Assembly (NCBI GenBank): GCA_963839475.1
Contig: CAWIVH010000021.1
Location: 496,001 to 560,000, forward strand
DNA: 64,000 nucleotides
Reading direction: 5' to 3'
Origin: CAWIVH01 sp963839475
Lineage (GTDB): Bacteria; Acidobacteriota; UBA6911
Made by a program: the position numbers and the translations under genes. A model generated the notes under the pieces. That model ran no database searches. It was given only the letters and a program-made list of their open reading frames with translations, and had not been told where the DNA came from. Numbering within the stretch: position 1 is the first letter of the stretch; each line of letters begins with the position of its first letter. This document shows, piece after piece, positions 1-8,574 of this stretch.

Positions 1-1190
1 TCGGCGATGGCATTTTGCATGTCCTTGCGCTCGGCATAGGCAGTGCCCAGGTTATAGTGGACTTCTTTCTGTTTCGGATTCAGTGCAAGGGAGCGCTTAT
101 AGGAGTCGATGCTTTCCTCCTCTCGTTTAAGCTCCGAATAGAGGTCCCCGAGGAGGTAAAACGCATCCGAATTGGTCGGATTCGCGCGTGTGGCGTTTTC
201 CAGGATCGCAACCGCCTCCTGGATGCGCCCTGCCGCGGCCAGGCTGAAACCGAGTTTCGCGAGGATTGCCGGTCGTTGGGTGGTCTTTTCAAGAGCAGCC
301 TGGTAGGCGCTGACCGCTTTCTGATGCATTTTTTCGAAGGCATAAACGTCTCCGAGCCGCTCCAAAATCTCCGGATTTCCTGGCGAAGATTTGTTTGCGG
401 CTTCCAATTCCTGGATTGCCTCCGAGTTTTTCCTCTGTCGCAGCAATATCAAAGCAAGATTATAATGGGCCGCGAAGTTTTGCGGATCCAGCCGGAGGGC
501 ATCCCGATAGGATGATATCGCCGCATCGGGGCGGCCGGCCTTCTGATAAAGTGTTCCGAGTTCGATCCGCGCACCCACGTCCCCCGGTTCGATTTCCAGC
601 AGCGATTCCAGACTGCGGATCGCCTGTTCATCCCTGGACTCATTCATTTGGAGGTACGCCAGCGCCTTGAGCATCTTCGCGTCTCTGGGTTTCTTTTTGA
701 GTCCCGCTTCGAGGGCCTCTGCCGCTTTGGCGGAATCACCCGCCTCTTTGTAGGCCGTGGCCAGCAGCAATTCGATCCCTTCGAACTTGGGATCCAGCCT
801 GAGAACTTCCTCAAATTCGCCGATGGAATCCCGAAATTTCTTCTGATTGGCATAAATCAGGCCAAGGTTATAGTGAGCCTCGAGAAAGTCCGGCTTTTTG
901 GCAAGGGCTTTGCGGAACAGTTCGGCTTGTTCTTCGCTGTTTTCTTGTGGCGTTCCGATCATCGCCTCAGCCTGTTTGAACCAGACCATAGCTTCCCGGT
1001 AGATTTTGGCATCGTCGAGGGTGGCGGCTTTTTTGGCCTGTGCGGGAAGACGTTCCGGGCTGCCAAGCAGCAGAGACGCGATGGAAAAAATCGATGCGAG
1101 CAGGATTCGGCACCATGGGCCAATCCGCTCAACGCTGGGCTTTGTCCAAATAACAGAATTCAGATTTGGGATCCGATTGGATGGAAACAT
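1..1190 (-). CDS. Exported TPR-repeat protein, C-terminus cut by window edge
   Basis: The minus-strand frame is open from 1190 to base 1 with no stop, so about 396 residues are visible and the C-terminus is missing. After a charged N-terminus there is a hydrophobic segment (RILLASIFSIASLLLG) ending near AQA, which looks like a signal peptide or anchor. The rest is a run of tetratricopeptide repeats: motifs such as EAHYNLGLIYANQKK, AAHYNLALILLRQ and VHYNLGTAYAERKD recur every 34 residues. TPR arrays are protein-interaction scaffolds; no partner can be named. The ATG has only a weak upstream AGGG. The preceding gene, a PfkB kinase, stops 12 bases upstream, so co-transcription is likely. Confidence 0.8.
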   Translation of the reverse strand, partial: MFPSNRIPNLNSVIWTKPSVERIGPWCRILLASIFSIASLLLGSPERLPAQAKKAATLDDAKIYREAMVWFKQAEAMIGTPQENSEEQAELFRKALAKKPDFLEAHYNLGLIYANQKKFRDSIGEFEEVLRLDPKFEGIELLLATAYKEAGDSAKAAEALEAGLKKKPRDAKMLKALAYLQMNESRDEQAIRSLESLLEIEPGDVGARIELGTLYQKAGRPDAAISSYRDALRLDPQNFAAHYNLALILLRQRKNSEAIQELEAANKSSPGNPEILERLGDVYAFEKMHQKAVSAYQAALEKTTQRPAILAKLGFSLAAAGRIQEAVAILENATRANPTNSDAFYLLGDLYSELKREEESIDSYKRSLALNPKQKEVHYNLGTAYAERKDMQNAIA

Positions 1191-1202
1191 AAACCCTGCA
1201 GA

Positions 1203-2111
1203 TCAGATATCGCCGAATTCCGTAAGGTGCTTGAATTCGATGAACCGCTTCTCAATCTCGGTGAAAGTAAGACTTCCGAGACGGCGAGGACCAAAATCGC
1301 TGACGTTAAAAGATGCCATAACGGAACCGAAGACGATGGCCTGACGGAGGCAGGCCTCGTCGGCATTTCCCTTTGCAGCTATGTATCCCATGAATCCACC
1401 TGCAAATGAATCTCCGGCGCCGGTCGGATCGATGACTTCGTCCAACGGATAGGCGGGAATAGCAAAAACCGATTTCGGCATGACCATCAGCGCCCCGTAT
1501 TCTCCGCGCTTGATGACCACGGTCTTCGGTCCCAATCCCAGAATCATCCTTCCTGCCCGAATGAGGTTGCTTTCCTGCACAATCGCCCGCGCTTCCGCGT
1601 CATTGATCACGAGAATGTCTATCAGCGAGAGGATGCGGCGGAGCGAGTCCAGTTTGGTGTTGATCCAGTAGTTCATCGTGTCGCAGGCAACAACTTTCGG
1701 TCGTTTCATCTGCTCCAGCACGCCGCGCTGCAAATCGGGATCGATATTCCCGAGGAACAGAAACTCCAAGCCTTGATGTTCACTTCTCAAGCGGGGAGAA
1801 AAATCAGCAAAAACATTCAGCTGGGTTTCCAGGGTCCGGGCTGTATTCATGTCGATCCCGTATTCGCCTTTCCATCTGAAGGTCTTGCCTTTTTGCTGCT
1901 GCAATCCCGATAGGTCGATCCCCTTTTGCCTGAGGAAATCGAGGTTTTTTTCCGGAAAATCATCCCCCACAACCGCAATCACGCTCACGGGGGCAAAATA
2001 GCTGGCTGCCACGCTGAAATAGGTAGCGGATCCTCCAAGAATTTCATCCTGGTAACCCGAAGGGGTGCGAATCGAATCAAACGCCACCGAACCGACCACC
2101 AAAATTCCCAT
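1203..2111 (-). CDS. PfkB-family carbohydrate/nucleoside kinase
   Basis: A 302-residue ribokinase-fold kinase. The N-terminus MGILVVGSVAFDS with the following GGSATYFSVAAS is the substrate-binding half, and DPTGAGDSFAGGF near the C-terminus is the PfkB signature 2 with the catalytic Asp and anion hole. I start it at 2111 because AGGAGGATAAAC lies directly upstream; a longer frame to 2168 would run into the preceding gene and adds nothing conserved. Substrate is not predictable from sequence; sugars, nucleosides and fructose-6-phosphate are all used in this family. It follows MTA phosphorylase, so a nucleoside or methylthioribose-type substrate is conceivable, but that is inference. Confidence 0.88.
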   Translation of the reverse strand: MGILVVGSVAFDSIRTPSGYQDEILGGSATYFSVAASYFAPVSVIAVVGDDFPEKNLDFLRQKGIDLSGLQQQKGKTFRWKGEYGIDMNTARTLETQLNVFADFSPRLRSEHQGLEFLFLGNIDPDLQRGVLEQMKRPKVVACDTMNYWINTKLDSLRRILSLIDILVINDAEARAIVQESNLIRAGRMILGLGPKTVVIKRGEYGALMVMPKSVFAIPAYPLDEVIDPTGAGDSFAGGFMGYIAAKGNADEACLRQAIVFGSVMASFNVSDFGPRRLGSLTFTEIEKRFIEFKHLTEFGDI

Positions 2112-2167
2112 GTTTATCCTCCTGATGCCAGCGATAGTGCCGAAATCTGCCTCGGCAAAATGCACCA

Positions 2168-3049
2168 TTATTGATTAACAGGCCCTTGGCTCAGGTATTT
2201 GCCGACAATGGGATTCAACCGCGTTTTGATTTCCGGGGGTATCGATCCCCTGTCGGTTATCAAAGCGTGTCGCAGCGCCTGCCCGCATTTGCAGCTCCGC
2301 GCTTCCACCAAGTCCTGGATCACCTGAATCATAATGGACTGGGCATGCCGGGCGTTTTGCACAAGGTTTGCGATGATCATCTCAACGGTGACCGACTCGT
2401 GCGAATCATGCCAGCAGTCGTAGTCGGTAACCAGAGCCATCGTGACGTAGCAGATTTCCGCCTCGCGAGCGAGTTTGGCTTCTTGGAGATTAGTCATCCC
2501 GATTACATCCATCCCCCAGCTGCGGTAGAGATTGGATTCAGCCTTAGTTGAAAACGCCGGACCTTCCATGCACAAATAGGTTCCGCCCTTGCGGGTGTGG
2601 ATGCCGATTCGGGTCGCCGCCCGATGCACCTGATCCATGAGATCCGGGCAAATGGGATCGGCGAAAGCCACATGTGCCGCGAGTCCGCCGCCGAAGAAAG
2701 TCGAAATCCGCCCGCGTGTCCGGTCCACAAACTGATCGGGTAAGACAATTTCCAGGGGGGCAATCTCTTGTTTGAGCGAACCTACGGCGCTGGCGGAAAG
2801 AATCCGCTCAACTCCCAGCAATTTCATCGCGAAAATGTTGGCCCGGAAATTCAATTCGGACGGGAGAATTCGGTGTCCCCGGCCATGCCTCGCCAGGAAC
2901 GCGACTCTCCGCCCCTTGAGTGTCGCCATGACAATCTTGTCGGATGGCGCTCCAAAAGGAGTATCCACCTCAATTTCACTCCGATCCTCCAGTTCCGGGA
3001 TGTCATACAGTCCGCTTCCGCCTATAATTCCTAACTTCACCTGTTCCAT
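2168..3049 (-). CDS. mtnP: S-methyl-5'-thioadenosine phosphorylase
   Basis: A 293-residue protein of the PNP/MTAP nucleoside phosphorylase family, which splits methylthioadenosine (or a related purine nucleoside) with phosphate in methionine and purine salvage. Visible motifs: IIGGSGLYDIPEL at the N-terminus, RHGRGHRILPSELNFRANIF (phosphate and substrate binding), CMEGPAFSTKAES and GMTNLQEAKLAREAEICY, followed by VTDYDCWH, the purine-site region with Asp. Length fits the family. GGAG sits 9 bases before the ATG. It lies 6 bases after methylmalonyl-CoA epimerase and ahead of a PfkB kinase, so it is probably within one long operon. Inosine/guanosine specificity cannot be excluded by eye. Confidence 0.92.
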   Translation of the reverse strand: MEQVKLGIIGGSGLYDIPELEDRSEIEVDTPFGAPSDKIVMATLKGRRVAFLARHGRGHRILPSELNFRANIFAMKLLGVERILSASAVGSLKQEIAPLEIVLPDQFVDRTRGRISTFFGGGLAAHVAFADPICPDLMDQVHRAATRIGIHTRKGGTYLCMEGPAFSTKAESNLYRSWGMDVIGMTNLQEAKLAREAEICYVTMALVTDYDCWHDSHESVTVEMIIANLVQNARHAQSIMIQVIQDLVEARSCKCGQALRHALITDRGSIPPEIKTRLNPIVGKYLSQGPVNQ

Positions 3050-3055
3050 CGCATT

Positions 3056-3484
3056 TTACTCCATTGAATTAGTGGTCTCTGTTTCTGGCGGCTGCGACAG
3101 CTCGATCAACACGCCGTGTCCACTCGAGGGGTGTATAAACACAACCCGGTGCCCGCCGGCTCCGATGCGCGGCTCGTCATCCAGAATCCGGACGCCTGCC
3201 GCCTTGAGTTTTGCCATGACCGCCTCGATATCGTCAACGCTGAAACAGATATGATGCAATCCTTCGCCGCGTTTTTGCAGAAACTTTGCTACCGGCGAGT
3301 CGATTGAAAGGGGCTCGAGGAGCTCGATCCGACTTTCGCCGACCGGAAGAAGCGCAACCCGAGTTTTCTGTCCAGCAACTTCTTCGATTGCGATCGGATC
3401 GAGGCCCGCTGCAATCTGGTAAAATTCAAGGGCGCCCTGGATCGAATTTACCGCTATGCCCAGATGGTCAATCTTTTTCAGCAT
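3056..3484 (-). CDS. mce: Methylmalonyl-CoA epimerase
   Basis: A 142-residue protein of the vicinal-oxygen-chelate (glyoxalase) superfamily. The pattern DHLGIAV (metal ligand His7), GEGLHHICFSVDD (His77-His78) and GHGVLIELSQ (Glu128) is that of methylmalonyl-CoA epimerase, which interconverts the R and S forms between propionyl-CoA carboxylase and methylmalonyl-CoA mutase. It begins 4 bases after the meaB stop with GGGAGAG as ribosome site. The pairing with meaB makes a role in propionate or succinate metabolism very likely, although no mutase gene is in the window. Confidence 0.92.
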   Translation of the reverse strand: MLKKIDHLGIAVNSIQGALEFYQIAAGLDPIAIEEVAGQKTRVALLPVGESRIELLEPLSIDSPVAKFLQKRGEGLHHICFSVDDIEAVMAKLKAAGVRILDDEPRIGAGGHRVVFIHPSSGHGVLIELSQPPETETTNSME

Positions 3485-3488
3485 GGAT

Positions 3489-4472
3489 TCACTCTCCCGC
3501 GTTCTGCGCCGCCCACGCGAAAGACTTCATGAGCCCATCCGCCGCTGTGTACGGATCGAGTTCTCTGTCGGCGATGCGCGATGCGATTTCATCCAGCCGA
3601 GCTGCAATTCCGGGCTTCGCGAGCATGGTTTCCAGGATCTGCGCTCGGAGCATTTCGATGAGCCGGTCTTTTTGAATTTGAATAGATCTCTTTTGTCGCT
3701 CGTGCGACTGCGCGAGAAAATCCCGGAATGCTCCTATGGCTTCGGCACACTCATCAATCCCTTTGTCCTCAGAGGCGATGGTTTTTACGATTCGCGGAAC
3801 CCACCCATCGGCTCTGCTACCAGTCGCCAGGAGAGCGGCAAGCTCCGCCTCGACCCTCTGCACCCCGGGTCGATCCGACTTGTTGATGACAAAAATGTCA
3901 CCGATTTCCATGATCCCGGCCTTCATGGCCTGTATGTCATCACCCATTCCCGGCACCAGCAGCACCAGCGTTGCCTGCGCGGTCCGGATGATTTCAATCT
4001 CGTCCTGTCCCACGCCGACGGTCTCGATGATCACCACGTCGAACCCGGCGGCGTCCATCACCAGGAGGACGTCTCCGGTTGACCGGGCCAGGCCCCCAAG
4101 GTGTCCGCGAGTCGCCATGCTCCGGATGAAAGTTCCGGGATCGGTGCTGCGTGACTGCATTCGAATCCGGTCTCCCAGAATCGCGCCACCGCTGAATGGG
4201 CTCGTCGGATCAACCGCTATGATTCCGACCTTTTTTCCAGCGCGTCGGTGATGCGATGCAAGGGCATCGACGAGCGTACTCTTGCCGGATCCTGGGGCGC
4301 CGGTGATTCCAATGGTGAAACACCTCCCCGTATGGGGATAGATCTCCCTCAGACAGGCAACAGCCTCGGCAGCACCGTTTTCGACCAATGTTATAAGTCT
4401 GGCTACGGCCCTGAATTCGCCGGCGAGAACCGCCGGGACGAGATCACGGCTCATCGCCCTGGATTCAGTCAT
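3489..4472 (-). CDS. meaB: MeaB/ArgK-type G3E GTPase, methylmalonyl-CoA mutase chaperone
   Basis: A 327-residue G3E P-loop GTPase. GAPGSGKST (residues 58-66) is the Walker A motif, DAAGFDVVIIETVGVGQDE covers the switch and Walker B region typical of MeaB, and VINKSD is the G4 motif. In studied bacteria MeaB protects and reloads the adenosylcobalamin-dependent methylmalonyl-CoA mutase. Its place directly ahead of the epimerase supports the same job here. The ATG at 4472 has GGGAT about 7 bases upstream; an internal Met at residue 7 is an alternative. Older databases call the family ArgK, an arginine-transport kinase, which is not supported. Confidence 0.93.
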   Translation of the reverse strand: MTESRAMSRDLVPAVLAGEFRAVARLITLVENGAAEAVACLREIYPHTGRCFTIGITGAPGSGKSTLVDALASHHRRAGKKVGIIAVDPTSPFSGGAILGDRIRMQSRSTDPGTFIRSMATRGHLGGLARSTGDVLLVMDAAGFDVVIIETVGVGQDEIEIIRTAQATLVLLVPGMGDDIQAMKAGIMEIGDIFVINKSDRPGVQRVEAELAALLATGSRADGWVPRIVKTIASEDKGIDECAEAIGAFRDFLAQSHERQKRSIQIQKDRLIEMLRAQILETMLAKPGIAARLDEIASRIADRELDPYTAADGLMKSFAWAAQNAGE

Positions 4473-4521
4473 GCGTGGATCCCATTTTCATCCAACCGGC
4501 GTTTGCCGGCATGGATCGGAT

Positions 4522-5571
4522 TCAAGACTTCAATACATCTGCGAAAATCCCCGCGGCCCTATGAATAGCCTCAAGGCTGATATCGACATGCGTCAGCAGG
4601 CGAAGTGTAACAGAATCAACTGTCCCCGCGAGCAGCCCTTTTTCCTTCAGCCGTCCCGCCAGCGTGTCCGTATCGAATTGCGTGCGGCCGATGCCCACGA
4701 TAACAATGTTCGTGCGCACTTTTGCAGGATCCACATCGAGGGAACGGATCTCGCTCAATAATCCGGCCAGTATCTTGGCATTCTCGTGATCTTCCGGAAG
4801 CCGGAGGGTCATGCGCTCAAGGGCGATCAGGCCTGCCGCAGCAAGCACACCGGCCTGTCTCATCCCACCGCCCAACAGCTTTCTTAGAGATCTTGCCTTC
4901 TCAATGAATCCTTTGGAGCCCACCAGCATGGAACCTACCGGAGCAGCAAGCCCCTTGGACAGGCAGAACATTACGGAATCGCAAGATCGGGTCAAATCGG
5001 TAACCGGGATTCCCAGCGCCGTGGCGGCATTGAATATCCGCGCCCCGTCCAGGTGAACCGGCAACCCGGCCTCGTGGGCTGCACGGCAGATCTCATCGAT
5101 TTCTTCCCTCGAATACAAGGTCCCGCCGGCCATGTTGTGAGTGTTCTCAAGTGTTATCAGGCCCGTCCGCGCACGATAGTAGGCACCGCCCCTGAGCGCT
5201 CCCTGGATCATCTTCCAGCTCAGAATGCCGTCAGGCGCCGAAACCGGACGAACCAGAACTCCGCTGATGGCGGCAGCGCCGGCCATTTCATAATTAAAGA
5301 TGTGAGCTCGTTCCTCGGTAACGATTTCCTGGCCCGGAACCGTATGCAGGCGGATGGCAATCTGATTCCCCATCGTTCCTGATGGAACAAAAAGGGATGC
5401 TTCGCGCCCGAATATCTCGGCAGCCCGATTCTGGAGCCTGTTCACCGTGGGATCTTCCATATAGACATCATCACCGACCTCGGCCATCGCCATGGCAGCG
5501 CGCATTTCAGCGGTTGGGCGGGTGACAGTATCACTTCGAAGGTCAATCCAGGGAAACTGATTCATCGCCAT
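4522..5571 (-). CDS. ltaE: Low-specificity L-threonine aldolase
   Basis: A 349-residue PLP enzyme of the threonine-aldolase/tryptophanase fold. It opens with WIDLRSDTVTRPT, the family hallmark, followed by GDDVYMEDPTVN, and has HLDGARIFNAA and CLSKGLAAPVGS, where Lys206 should carry the PLP Schiff base. It cleaves threonine or allo-threonine to glycine and acetaldehyde. AAGGAGAAT lies just before the ATG. It follows hemW on the same strand and precedes meaB by about 50 bases. Confidence 0.93.
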   Translation of the reverse strand: MAMNQFPWIDLRSDTVTRPTAEMRAAMAMAEVGDDVYMEDPTVNRLQNRAAEIFGREASLFVPSGTMGNQIAIRLHTVPGQEIVTEERAHIFNYEMAGAAAISGVLVRPVSAPDGILSWKMIQGALRGGAYYRARTGLITLENTHNMAGGTLYSREEIDEICRAAHEAGLPVHLDGARIFNAATALGIPVTDLTRSCDSVMFCLSKGLAAPVGSMLVGSKGFIEKARSLRKLLGGGMRQAGVLAAAGLIALERMTLRLPEDHENAKILAGLLSEIRSLDVDPAKVRTNIVIVGIGRTQFDTDTLAGRLKEKGLLAGTVDSVTLRLLTHVDISLEAIHRAAGIFADVLKS

Positions 5572-5634
5572 ATTCTCCTTTTGCCTGAGCCTGCATGGCG
5601 GGCGCCATACTCAGCCTCTGACCCGGTTGCAGGA

Positions 5635-6771
5635 TCACACGAACTCCCTCAGCACTTCGTTTGAAAAAATCATGCCCTGCCGGGTCAAACGAACCTGCGC
5701 ATCGTGCCACTCAAGGAGCCCATTCGCTGACAATGCCAGAAGCGAGGTTTCAAAACGAATGAGATCCAAACTTTCCGGATGTCGGCTTTTCAGCTGCTCC
5801 CAATCGATGCCCTCTGTCAGCCTCAACCCCACAAATAGGGCTTCTTCCAATTCCTGTTTCTCGTTTCGCTGTTCGTCCCACTCGCAGGGATTTTGACCGG
5901 ACCCCGCCCGTTCGACGTAGCGGGCGAAATTGGCGGTATTCGCGTATCGCTTTGTACCGTCGAAGGAATGGCTTCCGACGCCAAATCCGAGAACGGGCTC
6001 GCGCCTCCAATATTTGAGATTATGCCGGCTGCGATATCCCGGGAGCGCAAAATTGCTGATTTCATATTGCTCGTAGCCGCGGGATGAAAGGAAATCAATG
6101 GTCCGGAAATAAAGGTCCGCCACCAGCTCGTCCTCCGGCACCTGTTTTTTCCCTTTGCCGATTTCATGAAAAAGCGGCGAACGGTCATCGAGGTCCAGCA
6201 TATATACGGACAGATGCCGAGGCTCCAGCTCAACCGCACGCGAAAGATCATCGTTCCAGGTCTGCAGATCCTGTCCGGGGAGGCCGAGCATGAGATCCAG
6301 GTTGATGTTGTCGATGCCGGATTTCCGGAGCAGCGACACGGATCTTTCAGTATCCTCGCCCGAATGATCCCTGCCGGCCGCCAGGAGCTGCGAATCCTGA
6401 AAAGTCTGGGCACCAAGGGAGATACGGTTTATTCCCATGGCCTGATAGGCTCGGGCTTTTTCGCTGGTTAGAGAGTCCGGGTTTGCTTCCAGGCTGACTT
6501 CGGCTTCACCGCTGAGATGGATCCGCTCACGGACGACGGACAAAATATCCACGATAGCGCGGTCCGGCGCAAGGCTGGGCGTCCCGCCGCCAAAGTAAAT
6601 AGTATCGACGGTCCGGTCCCCAGATGAAATGCTCAGGACCAATTTCATTTCCTCTAGAACAGCCCTGTAATATCGCGCCGCAGCCTGGTCCTCCCAGGGA
6701 CGCGTGACAAAGTGACAGTAGTTGCAGCGGGCGGTGCAGAAAGGAATATGGATGTAAAGGCCGATGTTCAT
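5635..6771 (-). CDS. hemW: Radical SAM heme chaperone HemW
   Basis: A 378-residue HemW-type protein. The N-terminal FCTARCNYCHF gives the radical-SAM CxxxCxxC set (Cys12, Cys16, Cys19), followed by YFGGGTPSL. The C-terminal half carries the HemW winged region (ALFVGLRLTEGID, RLTRQGMIFSNEV). The family was formerly annotated as oxygen-independent coproporphyrinogen III oxidase; HemW lacks the extra N-terminal arm of HemN, as this protein does, and binds heme for insertion into respiratory enzymes. It lies 19 bases downstream of the isochorismatase-fold gene. Confidence 0.92.
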   Translation of the reverse strand: MNIGLYIHIPFCTARCNYCHFVTRPWEDQAAARYYRAVLEEMKLVLSISSGDRTVDTIYFGGGTPSLAPDRAIVDILSVVRERIHLSGEAEVSLEANPDSLTSEKARAYQAMGINRISLGAQTFQDSQLLAAGRDHSGEDTERSVSLLRKSGIDNINLDLMLGLPGQDLQTWNDDLSRAVELEPRHLSVYMLDLDDRSPLFHEIGKGKKQVPEDELVADLYFRTIDFLSSRGYEQYEISNFALPGYRSRHNLKYWRREPVLGFGVGSHSFDGTKRYANTANFARYVERAGSGQNPCEWDEQRNEKQELEEALFVGLRLTEGIDWEQLKSRHPESLDLIRFETSLLALSANGLLEWHDAQVRLTRQGMIFSNEVLREFV

Positions 6772-6790
6772 TGACCGTGCCCGACTGAAA

Positions 6791-7399
6791 TCAAAGCCGT
6801 TCCTGAAGACCGAGGAGCATCTCTAAGGTGATGAACTCCACCCCCGCCTTCCTGAGATCGGCGAGAGCTTTTTCGGTATCTCCGGGAGACAGGGCGCGGA
6901 CGGCATCTGTGACCAGCGCGGTTTTAATGCCCATCCGCCGCAACCCTAAACATGCCTGTTTCAAGCTAAGCTCAAGCGGCAATCCGAAGACAATCGCATG
7001 CGGCGGAAGCGCCCGGAGTATTTTTTCCGTTACGGGATTGGTGAATGGGTCGAAGGCCTGCTTTTCGATGATGACCTGACGATTTTTCTGGATTGCATCA
7101 AGGAGATTTCGATCCAACGGCTTGTTTTCCAGTATCATCGGGCGCGGCAAAAGCGTCTCATCGATTTTACGCTGCCCTGGGGTTTTTGCCAGGCAATGAG
7201 CCGGAAAAGCCGTCAATTCAGGATCGGCAGCCGAGTGCGCATCTACGGTTGAAAGGATGAAAATCTCATGCTTGCGGGCAAAATCAAAAAGCCTTCTGAA
7301 CTTGGGCACCAACCGGTCTGCACCGGGAACACTCAGGGCGCCGGACGGCGCAACCAGATCCGCCTGAGTGTCGATATCCATGAAAAAGACAGCTTTCAT
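6791..7399 (-). CDS. Isochorismatase-fold (nicotinamidase-like) protein with Cys-to-Ser at the nucleophile
   Basis: A 202-residue protein of the cysteine-hydrolase (isochorismatase/nicotinamidase) family. It keeps Asp10 in DIDTQADLV, the metal-ligand set Asp53, His55 and His68 (DAH, PAHC) used by nicotinamidases, and Lys113 in IEKQAFDPF. At the position of the nucleophilic cysteine (normally TDxCV) it reads GLPLELSLKQA, with Ser145 in place of Cys. It may therefore be a serine variant, a hydrolase of altered chemistry or a binding protein. GGAG precedes the ATG. It sits between a PfkB kinase and hemW. The nicotinamidase name should not be transferred without a test. Confidence 0.8.
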   Translation of the reverse strand: MKAVFFMDIDTQADLVAPSGALSVPGADRLVPKFRRLFDFARKHEIFILSTVDAHSAADPELTAFPAHCLAKTPGQRKIDETLLPRPMILENKPLDRNLLDAIQKNRQVIIEKQAFDPFTNPVTEKILRALPPHAIVFGLPLELSLKQACLGLRRMGIKTALVTDAVRALSPGDTEKALADLRKAGVEFITLEMLLGLQERL

Positions 7400-7418
7400 A
7401 GGAACTCCGGCCTAAATT

Positions 7419-8399
7419 TCACCCGATAGGCTCTGCCTGCCTGCAGGTTCCAGCCAGTTGCAGGATTTCACTCAGAGGCGGAATACCCGCCCGTGCGCCA
7501 AGATGCGTGCAGTTTAGCCCCGCAGCCGCATTGGCAAAAGACATGATTCGGTCCAAGGGCCAGTTTTGAAGAAGGCCGTAAATAAAACTTCCGTGGAAAA
7601 TATCACCGGCACCGGTGGTATCGACCGCGTGGACTTTGAACGCCGGAAAGCGAAGGCATTCGTCCCCGACGACAGCCATGGCCCCTTGTGCACCGAGAGT
7701 GACGGCAATGAATCCGTCACAGTACTTTCGCAAGGCCAAGAGAGACTCCAGAGGATCATCGATACCCGTGAAATCGGGCGGGAAATTCGCGCTCGTAATC
7801 AGGAAATCCACTTTTGAAATAAGCTCTTCGCTCCGGGGAACAACCCTGTCCAGGTCGATGACTACAGCCATCCCCTCTTCATGAGCCCAGGTGGCGGCTT
7901 GGATGGCGGCATCTGAATCGTGGCCATCCATGTGAAGCACACGCCCTACGCAGATATCGTCCTTTTTTAACTCTTCACGCGTAAAAGAGAGGCGTGGATC
8001 GCGCGACCAGAGAATGGTCCGCTCCCCGCTGGTCTTGTCGATAATAATGAAAGCATACTGATTCCGCGCCCCTGGAATGACCAAAACGGATGAAGTGTCA
8101 ATGTTTTCGGACCGAAGGCTTTGAAGCGAAAACTGGCCGAATTCATCCGATCCGACCTTGCCGATGTATTTGCCTTTCAATCCCATGCGCGAAATGAAGC
8201 TGACCGCGGTTGCCGCCATTCCGCCCGCCAGCTTTTCAAACCGGAGGATTTCGGTCTTGGTATCGAAATGCGGATAGTGAGGCACAACACAAAGATAATC
8301 GACAGCATTCTGACCGAAACCCACCAGATCGAATGGTTTATCGGCACGGAAAGACAGGTCAAAGGTGTCGGCGGGGCTTGCCAGTTTTTTTATTTTCAT
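7419..8399 (-). CDS. PfkB-family carbohydrate kinase
   Basis: A 326-residue ribokinase-fold kinase, the second in this window. It has FGQNAVDYLCVVP and EKLAGGMAATAVSF (signature 1 region, Gly-Gly substrate lid), and VDTTGAGDIFHGSFIYG (signature 2 with catalytic Asp). I choose the ATG at 8399; a GTG start at 8432 would add 11 residues and cannot be excluded, as neither has a strong ribosome site. Substrate is unknown. It shares little with the kinase at 1203-2111 beyond family motifs, so they are not a recent duplication. It is followed 19 bases later by the isochorismatase-fold gene. Confidence 0.85.
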   Translation of the reverse strand: MKIKKLASPADTFDLSFRADKPFDLVGFGQNAVDYLCVVPHYPHFDTKTEILRFEKLAGGMAATAVSFISRMGLKGKYIGKVGSDEFGQFSLQSLRSENIDTSSVLVIPGARNQYAFIIIDKTSGERTILWSRDPRLSFTREELKKDDICVGRVLHMDGHDSDAAIQAATWAHEEGMAVVIDLDRVVPRSEELISKVDFLITSANFPPDFTGIDDPLESLLALRKYCDGFIAVTLGAQGAMAVVGDECLRFPAFKVHAVDTTGAGDIFHGSFIYGLLQNWPLDRIMSFANAAAGLNCTHLGARAGIPPLSEILQLAGTCRQAEPIG

Positions 8400-8574
8400 A
8401 ATCTGCCTGCAGTAATGTACTTCCTTGCGCACAATGACGATTCATCCCAACCTGGCACGGAAACGCGCATATTACAGCTTAGCGGCATAGGGATCAAGCA
8501 GTAGAAGAATCTGAACTTGCAGGCGCACAAATCCAGCCGAGGCCCTGTTCCAGCTGAGCGATGAACGGGCTAGC

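Noticed and set aside
648..1409. 253-codon plus-strand frame at the left end
   Set aside because: Opposite the TPR repeats and the end of the PfkB kinase; no conserved features. The minus-strand frame has clear TPR motifs.
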